Source: Sphingomonas sp. CFBP 8760 | Lineage (GTDB): Bacteria > Pseudomonadota > Alphaproteobacteria > Sphingomonadales > Sphingomonadaceae | Direction: 5' to 3' | Assembly: GCF_014841615.1 (NCBI RefSeq) | Contig: NZ_JACYUG010000013.1 | Span: 1-64,000 of the forward strand | DNA length: 64,000 bases | Part shown: in pieces, positions 34,252-41,038 of the stretch | How positions within the stretch are numbered: position 1 is the stretch's first letter | How the letters are laid out: each line of letters starts with the position of its first letter | Made by a program: the position numbers and the translations under genes | The notes under the pieces: model-generated | What the model was told of the DNA's origin: nothing | Database searches by the model: none | Seen by the model: the letters and a program-made list of their open reading frames with translations, nothing else

Positions 34252-34902
34252 ATGCGTACGCTGTCCCTCATCGCCGCGCTGGCCGTTTCGACCGCCGCCG
34301 TTCCCGCCTTCGCGCAGGACATGTCGACGACGACGACGACCACCGACACCACCACCACCACGACCACCGATGGCATGTCGGCCGACACCGCCCGCGCGCC
34401 CGATGGCACCCGTGCGTTCGGCATCGAGCCCTACGTCGCGGTCATGGGCGGCTGGGAAGGTTTCGACCGTCGCGTCGGCCACGGCATCCCCAACACCCCG
34501 CTGGGCAACAAGAAGCTGGACGGCGCGATCGTGACCGGCATCGTCGGCGTGAACGTGCCGCTGGGCCCGGTGTTCGTCGGTGCCGAGGGTGAAGTGACCA
34601 AGGGCGTCGACGGCGCGATCGACTGGGGCTACGGCGCCGCCGGCCGCTTCGGTTTCCGCGCGGGCGAGAGCGGCCTGTTCTACGGCAAGGTCGGTTACCG
34701 CTGGGTCAACTTCGACCGGTTCGGCAAGGACAGCCCCGATTTCGACGCGATCACCTATGGCGTCGGCGCCGAAGTCGGCCCGAAGGACATCGGTCTGGGC
34801 GGCCTGACCGGCAATTCCGGCCTGCGCTTCCGCTTCGAAGTGACGACCTTCGGCAACGCCGACAGCTTCCGCCCGCAGGCGGGTGTGGTCGCACACTTCT
34901 GA
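34252..34902 (+). CDS. Outer-membrane beta-barrel protein (opacity/porin-like)
   Basis: A 216 aa protein with a signal peptide (MRTLSLIAALAVSTAAVPAFA, cleavage before QD), then a low-complexity Thr/Asp linker (residues 26-40), then a glycine-rich eight-strand-like barrel ending in Phe (VVAHF), as outer-membrane proteins do. The ATG 34252 is chosen because the signal peptide starts there. The Thr run is encoded by ACC/ACG repeats and may vary in length. Role probably structural or adhesive. Confidence 0.82.
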   Translation: MRTLSLIAALAVSTAAVPAFAQDMSTTTTTTDTTTTTTTDGMSADTARAPDGTRAFGIEPYVAVMGGWEGFDRRVGHGIPNTPLGNKKLDGAIVTGIVGVNVPLGPVFVGAEGEVTKGVDGAIDWGYGAAGRFGFRAGESGLFYGKVGYRWVNFDRFGKDSPDFDAITYGVGAEVGPKDIGLGGLTGNSGLRFRFEVTTFGNADSFRPQAGVVAHF

Positions 34903-34943
34903 TCCCGCCGGGGGCGCGTGACGCCCCCAGCAGGACCGCGATG

Positions 34944-34979
34944 GGGCGGGGGTGGCCGACGGGCCGCCCCCGCCCTTTT
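34944..34979 (+). terminator. Intrinsic terminator after outer-membrane protein gene
   Basis: GGGCGGGGG...CCCCCGCCC stem followed by TTTT, 40 bp after the stop of the outer-membrane protein gene. Confidence 0.75.
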
Positions 34980-35010
34980 CGTTGCGCCTTTCCCACCCGA
35001 TATCAGGGGC

Positions 35011-35346
35011 ATGACAGGCAGGGTGAAGCGCAAGGCCGGGCTGGCCGCCGCCGCGATGCTGGCGGAGCGGCACACCGCCCCGCCCCCGTGCGTGCTGTGC
35101 GGCCGGCCGCTGGGCGCGAAGGTGGAATGGCATCACCTGGTGCCCAAGAGCGAGGGCGGCCGGATCACCGCGCCCGTCCACCCGATCTGCCACCGCACGA
35201 TCCACGCGACGCTGACCAACGCCGAACTGGCGCGCGACCATGCCGACCCCGCCGCCCTGCGCGCGCATCCCGATATCGCCCGGTTCCTGCGCTGGATCGC
35301 GGACAAGCCCGCCGATTTCCATGCGCCGGTGCGCAGGAGCCGATAG
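35011..35346 (+). CDS. HNH endonuclease-like protein
   Basis: A 111 aa protein. Residues 28-70 carry CVLCGRPL, then VEWHHLVPKSEGG (the HH of the HNH core), and IHPICHRTIHATLT (second Cys and His). The CxxC...C...H arrangement holds a structural zinc. Stand-alone size suggests either a phage-derived nicking or homing-type nuclease or a restriction-like enzyme. ATG 35011 sits after a terminator, so it has its own promoter. Confidence 0.75.
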   Translation: MTGRVKRKAGLAAAAMLAERHTAPPPCVLCGRPLGAKVEWHHLVPKSEGGRITAPVHPICHRTIHATLTNAELARDHADPAALRAHPDIARFLRWIADKPADFHAPVRRSR

Positions 35347-35418
35347 ACGCGCGCGGCAGGGGCGAGGTGACGGCAGCGGCGGCGGAAAGTCACACCGGAA
35401 AGTCACGAACGTCGCATC

Positions 35419-36027
35419 CTACAGGGGGTGCGGCGACCCGCCGGGTCCGGAGGCATCGAGGACGATATCGGCGGGGTCGAGCAGGTCGCAATCGACCGGC
35501 GCATCCGCCAGCGCCGCGACCGCGTCGCCATAGCCGGCCTGCATCCGCTCCATGACGCGAATATCGGCATCGGCCGCGAACAGCCGGGGCTGGAGGTGGC
35601 GGAGCAGGAACATCAGCATCTGGTCAGACGGCACGGTCTGCGTGGCGACCAGTTCGCCGTCCCGCCACAGCCGGCGGGGCGAGCCGGTGATCGCCCGGTC
35701 GAACGCGACGGCGGTGAGGCGGCTGGCGGCGGTGAGCAACGCCGCCTCCCACGCCCGCGCGAAGGCGGCGCCGCGCGGATCGTTGCGCAGGCGATAGGCG
35801 GAGCGGGTGGTGATCCCCGCCGTCCGCGCCGCCTCCGCCACCGATCCGGTATTGGCGAGCGTGGCGACGAACAGCCGCTGCCGCTGCGCGGTCCAGCCGT
35901 CGTGGCGATGGCGCAGGCCGGTGGCGGGGCCGCGTTCGGTGGTGGCGGGCAGGGTAGGTTCGGGCAGGCCGGTCGCGGCGGCGTTGTCAGCATCGTCGTC
36001 GGCGGTGACGTGGCGGGACGGTTTCAT
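35419..36027 (-). CDS. HTH protein resembling terminase small subunits
   Basis: A 202 aa protein. Residues 45-85 (WTAQRQRLFVATLANTGSV then AEAARTAGITTRSAYRLRND) match the HTH of phage terminase small subunits, and the next helices continue in the same style. The protein has no phage neighbours except the convergent HNH gene 72 bp away. It may be a domesticated phage remnant or a chromosomal DNA-binding protein. These proteins are widespread in sphingomonads and often mis-labelled as LysR regulators. Confidence 0.6.
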   Translation of the reverse strand: MKPSRHVTADDDADNAAATGLPEPTLPATTERGPATGLRHRHDGWTAQRQRLFVATLANTGSVAEAARTAGITTRSAYRLRNDPRGAAFARAWEAALLTAASRLTAVAFDRAITGSPRRLWRDGELVATQTVPSDQMLMFLLRHLQPRLFAADADIRVMERMQAGYGDAVAALADAPVDCDLLDPADIVLDASGPGGSPHPL

Positions 36028-36172
36028 CGGTGTCGCTCCCCTTCGGTGTCAGGAGCGCGACCAGTTATAGGAGGTTTGGCGTGTAGGACAGGCTATCGTC
36101 AAACTGGACATTTACCTCGTCATGAGGCTTCGATTTGCAAAATTTCGAGTCAGTTGAGTCACTTAGCAAAAG

Positions 36173-36200
36173 TTGCATAAGATATTGATTCTGTTATATT
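36173..36200 (+). promoter_or_regulatory. Promoter of the adenine methyltransferase gene (leaderless)
   Basis: TTGCAT (36173-36178), 16 bp spacer, TATATT (36195-36200). The expected start point falls on the A of the ATG at 36207, and no Shine-Dalgarno sequence precedes that ATG, so the mRNA is probably leaderless. Confidence 0.5.
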
Positions 36201-36206
36201 TTGGCA

Positions 36207-36836
36207 ATGGATGCGACATACAACCTCAATGGTGGCTTTAAGCCAACTATGAAGCGCTTTGCGGACTTGGATGGTCCGGATTTTTTCCCCACCCCTGCAT
36301 GGGCAACCCATGCCCTCATCGACAATGAGCATTTCGAGGGTGATATCTGGGAGAGTGCATGTGGCAACGGCGCAATGTCAGAAGTGCTGGCGCTAACTGG
36401 CCAAAGCGTCATTAGCACCGACTTGCACGATAGAGGATACGGCGAAGGTGCCGTCGATTTCTTAAAAAGCAACCGGCGCGCACCAAACATTGTAACTAAT
36501 CCACCCTACAATGCCGCCGAAGGGTTTGTTGAAGCCGGGCTGCGCAAGGCAGACCGCAAGTTTGCGCTCCTACTTCGCTTAGCTTTCTTGGAAGGCGCTA
36601 ACCGGCAGCGTACAATCTTCACCCACAAGCCTCCATCGAGAGTGTGGGTGTTTAGCGAACGAATTACCTTTTACCCTGCGGGAGCCGTGCAGAAGGGCAC
36701 CGGCACCACAGCTTACGCGTGGTTTGTTTGGGATTTACAAAATCCGACATCGACCGAATTAAAGTGGTTCAAGCCGGGATATAAAGCACGATTTTCTAAG
36801 GCTTCTTCTTGTAACGGTTTTGACCTGCTAGAGTAA
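36207..36836 (+). CDS. DNA adenine methyltransferase-like protein
   Basis: A 209 aa protein. FFPTPAWATHALID (typical start of phage-type adenine methylases), motif I WESACGNGAMSEVL for S-adenosylmethionine, motif II ISTDLHDRGYG, and motif IV TNPPYNAAEGF for base flipping and catalysis. No target-recognition domain is obvious. It lies in an AT-rich islet (36.05-37.7 kb) and is convergent with, and overlaps by 41 bp, a winged-helix gene. A cognate nuclease is not visible. Start chosen at ATG 36207 rather than TTG 36201. Confidence 0.8.
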   Translation: MDATYNLNGGFKPTMKRFADLDGPDFFPTPAWATHALIDNEHFEGDIWESACGNGAMSEVLALTGQSVISTDLHDRGYGEGAVDFLKSNRRAPNIVTNPPYNAAEGFVEAGLRKADRKFALLLRLAFLEGANRQRTIFTHKPPSRVWVFSERITFYPAGAVQKGTGTTAYAWFVWDLQNPTSTELKWFKPGYKARFSKASSCNGFDLLE

Positions 36837-37104
36837 TTCTGTATCCAACACGTGGTACGTGTTCCAAGTACCCACGGGCGATATAGTTACTATCTTCGAT
36901 ATAATGAGACTTTATGTTGCGGACAATTTGATGCCACATCGGCTCACCTGGCCGTGTTGGCGATGGTGCGAGATCTTCTGTAGTTAATTTAACCAAGCTA
37001 GGGATTTGAGTCCGACAGCTGTTGAATGTTGCTAAACCCTTCGGGTGAGTAGCTGCAATCTTAAGAACACCAGCTGCAATTCGTTCCTCGGCATCTTTTG
37101 GCAT
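36796..37104 (-). CDS. Winged-helix protein resembling Mrr-type N-terminal domains
   Basis: A 102 aa basic protein. The stretch PTRPGEPMWHQIVRNIKSHY and the final YLEHVPRVGYRITLAGQNRY resemble the winged-helix domain at the N-terminus of Mrr-like restriction enzymes and related proteins. There is no nuclease domain. GGAG 8 bases before ATG 37104. Partner of the methyltransferase or remnant of a larger restriction gene. Confidence 0.55.
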   Translation of the reverse strand: MPKDAEERIAAGVLKIAATHPKGLATFNSCRTQIPSLVKLTTEDLAPSPTRPGEPMWHQIVRNIKSHYIEDSNYIARGYLEHVPRVGYRITLAGQNRYKKKP

Positions 37105-37716
37105 TCACTATCTCCGACTCGATGAAAAAATCACCCAGATGCTGCGTCTGAAATCTATTCAAAGCAAGTAAGTTCGTAAGGTATATAGCGGCCAAATATA
37201 ATACAAAATCCGGGGAAGGCATCTCGATCTGGTTCGACTGCGCTGGCAGACATAAGTCCCCGTCGCCAAAATTACCCGACCCAACAGCAGAAAAACTGTC
37301 TCGCCCGGCAAGATGGTGCAAAACTGGCGATAGGGCGAACCCTTGAGATATCGAACATGGCTCGTCACCAACTACTCCATCATCAATCATCGCCAACCGA
37401 CAACCCGTGTCGACAGAAGATGTTGCATCATCCGCTTGTCTAACCGAAGTTTGGTGATGCTACTCGATCAGGGTAGTGGCGGGCGTTCACCGCCAAGACC
37501 CAGCTTCCTGCCAATCTAAGCAACGAAAGAGGCCAATTTCCACAGGAAGGTGGCGGCTACGAAAGCAGCAATCATTTTCAACCGACGCAGTGGCGCTTCA
37601 CTCACTGTGGCAGGGGACTGATGCATATGGCGTATTGTATTGTGAGTTAACGATTTTTGCGTTACATGCGGCTTGGTTGTACCGGGGAAGGAACATTCCC
37701 ACCCCGGCATCCGACC
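37105..37716. other. AT-rich intergenic stretch, no supported gene
   Basis: Open frames here (for example on the minus strand between 37061 and 37396) have unremarkable translations, no good ribosome site and no family resemblance. Base composition matches the adjacent methyltransferase islet. A CCGGGG...CCCCGG hairpin at about 37681-37708 lies just after the nrdB stop, without a T-run. It may be debris of transferred DNA. Confidence 0.5.
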
Positions 37717-38775
37717 TCACTCCGCCGCCACACCCGCGCGGCTGAACATATCACCCATCCCGCTCAGATCCTCGTTTGCCGGGGGCATGATGATCTTCGC
37801 CTTCTGGCGCTTGTCGAACGAATCCCACACGTCGTTCCACTGGCCCTTGGTCGCGGCCTTCGAATATTCGGTGGCGCGCTGTTCGAAGAAGTTGGCGTGC
37901 TCGACGCCGTTCAGCATCGGGGCGAGCCAGGGCAGGGGGTGTTCGTCGATCATGTAGATCGGCTTCAGGCCCAGCTGGCCCATCCGCCAGTCGGCGATGA
38001 AGCGGATGTACTTCTTGATCTCCTTCGGCGTCATGCCGTTGACCGGACCCATCTCGAACGCGAGGTCGATGAAATTGTCCTCCAGCCGGATCGTCGTCTG
38101 GCAGACATCGGCGATGTCGTCCTTCACCGCCTTGGTCAGGCACTGGCGCTCCTGACAGAAGGTGTGGAACATCTTGATGATGCCCTCGCAATGCAGGCTC
38201 TCGTCGCGGATCGACCAGGTGACGATCTGGCCCATGCCCTTCATCTTGTTGAAGCGCGGGAAGTTCATCAGCATCGCGAAGCTGGCGAACAGCTGCACCC
38301 CCTCGGTGAAGCCGCCGAACATGGCGAGCGTGCGGGCGATGTCCTGATCGTTGTCGACGCCGAAATTCTGCATGTAATCATGCTTTTCCTTCATCTCGGC
38401 ATATTCGAGGAAGGCGCCATACTCGCTCTCGGGCATCCCGATCGTGTCGAGCAGGTGGCTGTAGGCGGCGATGTGGACCGTCTCCATGTTGCTGAACGCG
38501 GTCAGCATCATCTTGATCTCGGTCGGCTTGAACACGCGGCCGTATTTCTCGTGGTAGCAATCCTGCACCTCGACGTCCGCCTGGGTGAAGAAGCGGAAAA
38601 TCTGGGTGAGCAGGTTGCGCTCGTGATCGGACAGTTTCTGCGCCCAGTCGCGGCAATCCTCGCCCAACGGCACCTCTTCGGGGAGCCAGTGGAGCTGCTG
38701 CTGGCGCTTCCAGAATTCGAACGCCCAGGGGTATTCGAAGGGCTTGTACTGCTTGGAGGCGTGAAGGAGGGACAT
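37717..38775 (-). CDS. nrdB: Ribonucleotide reductase class Ia, beta subunit
   Basis: A 352 aa R2 protein. Iron ligands D67, E98, H101 and the later FGGFTEG (E) and RDESLHCEG (E, H); radical tyrosine Y105 in METVHIAAY keeps the spacing of the E. coli enzyme. Makes the tyrosyl radical for deoxyribonucleotide synthesis with NrdA, which is encoded 2.3 kb upstream on the same strand. C-terminus ends GVAAE after an acidic tail used to dock with NrdA. Confidence 0.95.
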   Translation of the reverse strand: MSLLHASKQYKPFEYPWAFEFWKRQQQLHWLPEEVPLGEDCRDWAQKLSDHERNLLTQIFRFFTQADVEVQDCYHEKYGRVFKPTEIKMMLTAFSNMETVHIAAYSHLLDTIGMPESEYGAFLEYAEMKEKHDYMQNFGVDNDQDIARTLAMFGGFTEGVQLFASFAMLMNFPRFNKMKGMGQIVTWSIRDESLHCEGIIKMFHTFCQERQCLTKAVKDDIADVCQTTIRLEDNFIDLAFEMGPVNGMTPKEIKKYIRFIADWRMGQLGLKPIYMIDEHPLPWLAPMLNGVEHANFFEQRATEYSKAATKGQWNDVWDSFDKRQKAKIIMPPANEDLSGMGDMFSRAGVAAE

Positions 38776-38820
38776 GGGATTACTCCGGTACGAAAGCGGG
38801 AAAGGGATGCGGGCGGCGGA

Positions 38821-39981
38821 TCATTGGCCGTTCGCCCAGAGAATGGTGCCGCCGGCGATGCCGATGGCGAACAGGGTATAGGCGGCGACCTGCGACGCGC
38901 GGCCGAGGGCGGGGGTGTACCACCCGCCACGGCGCGCCATCACCTGCCGGTCGATCACGAACCAGGCGACATAGGCGACGACCACCGCCATCAGATAGGA
39001 GGTCGCCTTCATCACCGCATCGGGCAGCGGCACGACCAGCTTGTCGACCGCCTGCATCACGAAGCCGCCCAGCCAGTGGTTGAGGTAGAGCGGATAGGAG
39101 AGCGCGCCGAACAGCACGCCCCACCGCCCGCGTGCGCCCGGAATGGTGAGCGCGACGACGGCGGCACAGGCGAACAGCGCGCGGGCGGGCGGGACGTTCC
39201 ACCGCCAGGCGACCGCGAACAGCGCGACGGCGAGCAGCCCGAGCAGCGCGTGGCGCAGCGGCTCCCCCGTGGCGAAGCCGTAGCGGCGATGCGCGACCGC
39301 GGCAGCGACGCCGAGCGCGATCGCCGCGAACTGCGACTGCGCGACCAGCAGCAACGCCGCGATCAGGACCCAGGTGACCAGGCTGCGCCCACGCCCCAGG
39401 AACAGCATCACGATCGGCGCGGCGAGGTAGAACTGCTCCTCGACCGAGATGCTCCAGAAATGCGCGCCGGTGCCGCCCAGCGGCATCTCGGTCAGCGCCC
39501 GCGGGAAGGTGGTGAAGGTGTAGTGGGTGAACGTCAGGTCGTAGAACAGGTATTTGAACCAGTTCCCGTCGATCCCCTGCCGCACCGCCGCCAGCCCGTA
39601 GACCAGCGTGGCGGTGGCGAGATAGGGCGCCCAGATGCGGGTGGAGCGGTTGTAGAAGAAGCGCGGCAGCTCCGCCGCGGTGGTGCGCAGCAGGATGCCG
39701 CCGATCAGCCAGCCCGACAGCGCCAGGAACACCTCCACCGCCAGCCCGCCATTGACGGGGCCGGGCATCGCGATCCCCTCGTGCCCCAGGACCACGACCG
39801 AGGCGAGGACGAAGCGGAGCCAGTCGAGCGCGGGATACGCCTCGATCTTGCGCGCTTCGGGATTGTCGCCGCGCGCCATCGCATCGACCACCGCCGCCGG
39901 CGCGGTATCCGCCGGGCCGGTCGCGACGCGCCCGGACGACGATGTGGAGGGGGAAGACGACGCGGAAGGGTAAAGGGTCAT
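38821..39981 (-). CDS. Acyltransferase 3 family membrane protein (OafA-like)
   Basis: A 386 aa multi-helix protein. The first helix contains LDWLRFVLASVVVLGHEG with the catalytic-type His, and the motif FWSISVEEQFYLAAP marks the family. It has about ten membrane segments and no C-terminal periplasmic SGNH domain. These enzymes O-acetylate surface sugars. ATG 39981 overlaps the stop of the small membrane gene upstream, so they are co-translated. Confidence 0.85.
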   Translation of the reverse strand: MTLYPSASSSPSTSSSGRVATGPADTAPAAVVDAMARGDNPEARKIEAYPALDWLRFVLASVVVLGHEGIAMPGPVNGGLAVEVFLALSGWLIGGILLRTTAAELPRFFYNRSTRIWAPYLATATLVYGLAAVRQGIDGNWFKYLFYDLTFTHYTFTTFPRALTEMPLGGTGAHFWSISVEEQFYLAAPIVMLFLGRGRSLVTWVLIAALLLVAQSQFAAIALGVAAAVAHRRYGFATGEPLRHALLGLLAVALFAVAWRWNVPPARALFACAAVVALTIPGARGRWGVLFGALSYPLYLNHWLGGFVMQAVDKLVVPLPDAVMKATSYLMAVVVAYVAWFVIDRQVMARRGGWYTPALGRASQVAAYTLFAIGIAGGTILWANGQ

Positions 39982-40178
39982 GGCTCGACGCTCCATTGCC
40001 ACATCGCGGTGGCCGACAGCGCCAGCACGATGCCGGCGGCGGCGGCCATGATGCCGATCATGCGATAGGCATAGACCTGCCGTTCCGACAACGGCCCGCG
40101 CAACCGGACGAGCAGCACGATGCCCGTCAGCGTCAGGATCGCGGCGACCGCGTACATCACCGTGACGCCGTATGTCAT
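39978..40178 (-). CDS. Small two-helix membrane protein
   Basis: A 66 aa protein with membrane segments at about residues 6-24 and 42-60 joined by a basic loop. Its stop overlaps the acyltransferase ATG by 4 bp, which suggests that the two form a unit. No family recognised. Confidence 0.6.
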   Translation of the reverse strand: MTYGVTVMYAVAAILTLTGIVLLVRLRGPLSERQVYAYRMIGIMAAAAGIVLALSATAMWQWSVEP

Positions 40179-40234
40179 GCGACCATCGCCCGCGTAATGC
40201 GTTGAGCTGCCGAACCATTCAGAGGAGAATGACG

Positions 40235-40486
40235 ATGGTCGATGCCACCCAGATCAAGGAACATGCCGAAGTGATCGGCGCGGACGGCGTGCATATCGGC
40301 ACCGTCGACCATGTCGATGGCGACCGCATCAAGCTGACCAAGAACGACTCGCCCTCCACCGAGGACGGGCAGGGCCGGACGCATCACTACCTGCCGCTCG
40401 GCCTGGTCGCCGAGATCGAGGGCGATACGCTGCGCCTGTCCGCGACCGCGCAGAACGCGGTGGACATGTTCGAAGAGGCGGAGTGA
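40235..40486 (+). CDS. DUF2171 family protein
   Basis: An 83 aa protein. KEHAEVIGADGVHIGTVD and VDGDRIKLTKND match DUF2171, a small PRC-barrel-like stress-related family. ATG 40235 is preferred over ATG 40229 because AGGAG lies 7 bases before it. Its stop lies 10 bp before the left repeat of DUF559 unit 2. Function unknown. Confidence 0.85.
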   Translation: MVDATQIKEHAEVIGADGVHIGTVDHVDGDRIKLTKNDSPSTEDGQGRTHHYLPLGLVAEIEGDTLRLSATAQNAVDMFEEAE

Positions 40487-40495
40487 TCCGTCGCT

Positions 40496-40556
40496 CCCTC
40501 TCCCCTTGTGGGAGAGGGAGGGGCCCGCGACCGCAGGTCGTGGGAGGGTGAGGGGG
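40496..40556. repeat. Left terminal inverted repeat of DUF559 unit 2
   Basis: Starts with CCCTCTCCCCTTGTGGGAGA, itself a hairpin (CCCTCTCCC/GGGAGAGGG), then GGGGCCCGCG, a variable ACCGCAGGT centre and CGTGGGAGGGTGAGGGGG. Confidence 0.85.
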
Positions 40557-40563
40557 CCGTCCA

Positions 40564-41037
40564 TCAGGGGCGGCCCTTTTGCATGGTGACGTCGAGATCG
40601 CCCGCAACCACCGAGATCACACCATCGATATTTGCCATGACGTCGGCATTGGCGAAGCGCACGATCCGGTATCCCTCACGTTCGATAAAAGTCGACCGCA
40701 TCGCGTCGCGAGCGTCGATACTGGCGTGGCTGTCGCCATCGATCTCGATCACCAGCCTTGCCTGATGGGAACAGAAATCGACGAAGTAGCGACCGATCGG
40801 CACCTGTCGGCGCCATTTACCGTTCGGAAACGTCGCGCGGAGGGCATTCCACATCCGTTTTTCCGGTTCGGTTGCGGCGTGGCGCAGGCTTCTGGCATGA
40901 GCGGTGGTGTCGGCAGGCAGCAGTTGGCGCTTCGTCAGGCCATCCGCATTCCCCCTCACCCTCCCACGCCGCTGTGCGACGCGGGCCCCTCCCTCTCCCA
41001 CAAGGGGAGAGGGGGTCAACGGGCGCTCATTGTCCAT
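40564..41037 (-). CDS. DUF559 (Vsr-like PD-(D/E)xK) endonuclease, copy 2
   Basis: The core domain covers about residues 48-150: ATEPEKRMWNALR, KWRRQVPIGRYFVDF (catalytic D), LVIEIDGDSH (E, D, H) and REGYRIVRFANADVM. The frame begins at ATG 41037, 1 bp past the nrdA stop, and its first ~35 residues are translated from the right terminal repeat. The other possible starts are a GTG inside the repeat or non-standard codons, since ATGs at the repeat edge are out of frame. The protein is only distantly similar to copy 1, so the two are not recent duplicates. Confidence 0.75.
   Translation of the reverse strand: MDNERPLTPSPLVGEGGARVAQRRGRVRGNADGLTKRQLLPADTTAHARSLRHAATEPEKRMWNALRATFPNGKWRRQVPIGRYFVDFCSHQARLVIEIDGDSHASIDARDAMRSTFIEREGYRIVRFANADVMANIDGVISVVAGDLDVTMQKGRP
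40951..41015. repeat. Right terminal inverted repeat of DUF559 unit 2
   Basis: Reverse complement of the left repeat except for an 11-base centre (CCGCTGTGCGA on the plus strand). In the DUF559 reading frame it encodes a PLTPSPLVGEGGAR peptide, a string seen in many sphingomonad hypothetical proteins, which implies that the repeat is dispersed in such genomes. Confidence 0.85.
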
Positions 41038-41038
41038 C

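Larger units (their letters stand above)
40496..41015. mobile_element. DUF559 nuclease unit with long terminal inverted repeats, copy 2
   Basis: A 520 bp unit with one DUF559 gene. Its ends are near-perfect inverted copies: 34 identical bases (40496-40529 versus the outer part of the right end) and 18 identical bases at the inner side (CGTGGGAGGGTGAGGGGG), with only the 9-11 base centre differing. It sits 24 bp after the nrdA stop and 10 bp after the DUF2171 stop, separating nrdA from the genes before nrdB. No transposase is encoded. Target duplication not evident. Confidence 0.7.

Noticed and set aside
34321..34370. ACC/ACG triplet run that could be read as a microsatellite or CRISPR-like repeat
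   Set aside because: It encodes the Thr/Asp linker of an outer-membrane protein; in-frame and too short for an array.
37061..37396. A minus-strand frame of 111 codons in the AT-rich islet
   Set aside because: Unconvincing translation and no ribosome site; it overlaps the well-started winged-helix gene.
37657..40068. An 803-codon plus-strand frame
   Set aside because: Runs antisense across nrdB and the acyltransferase gene; both of those have clear catalytic motifs.
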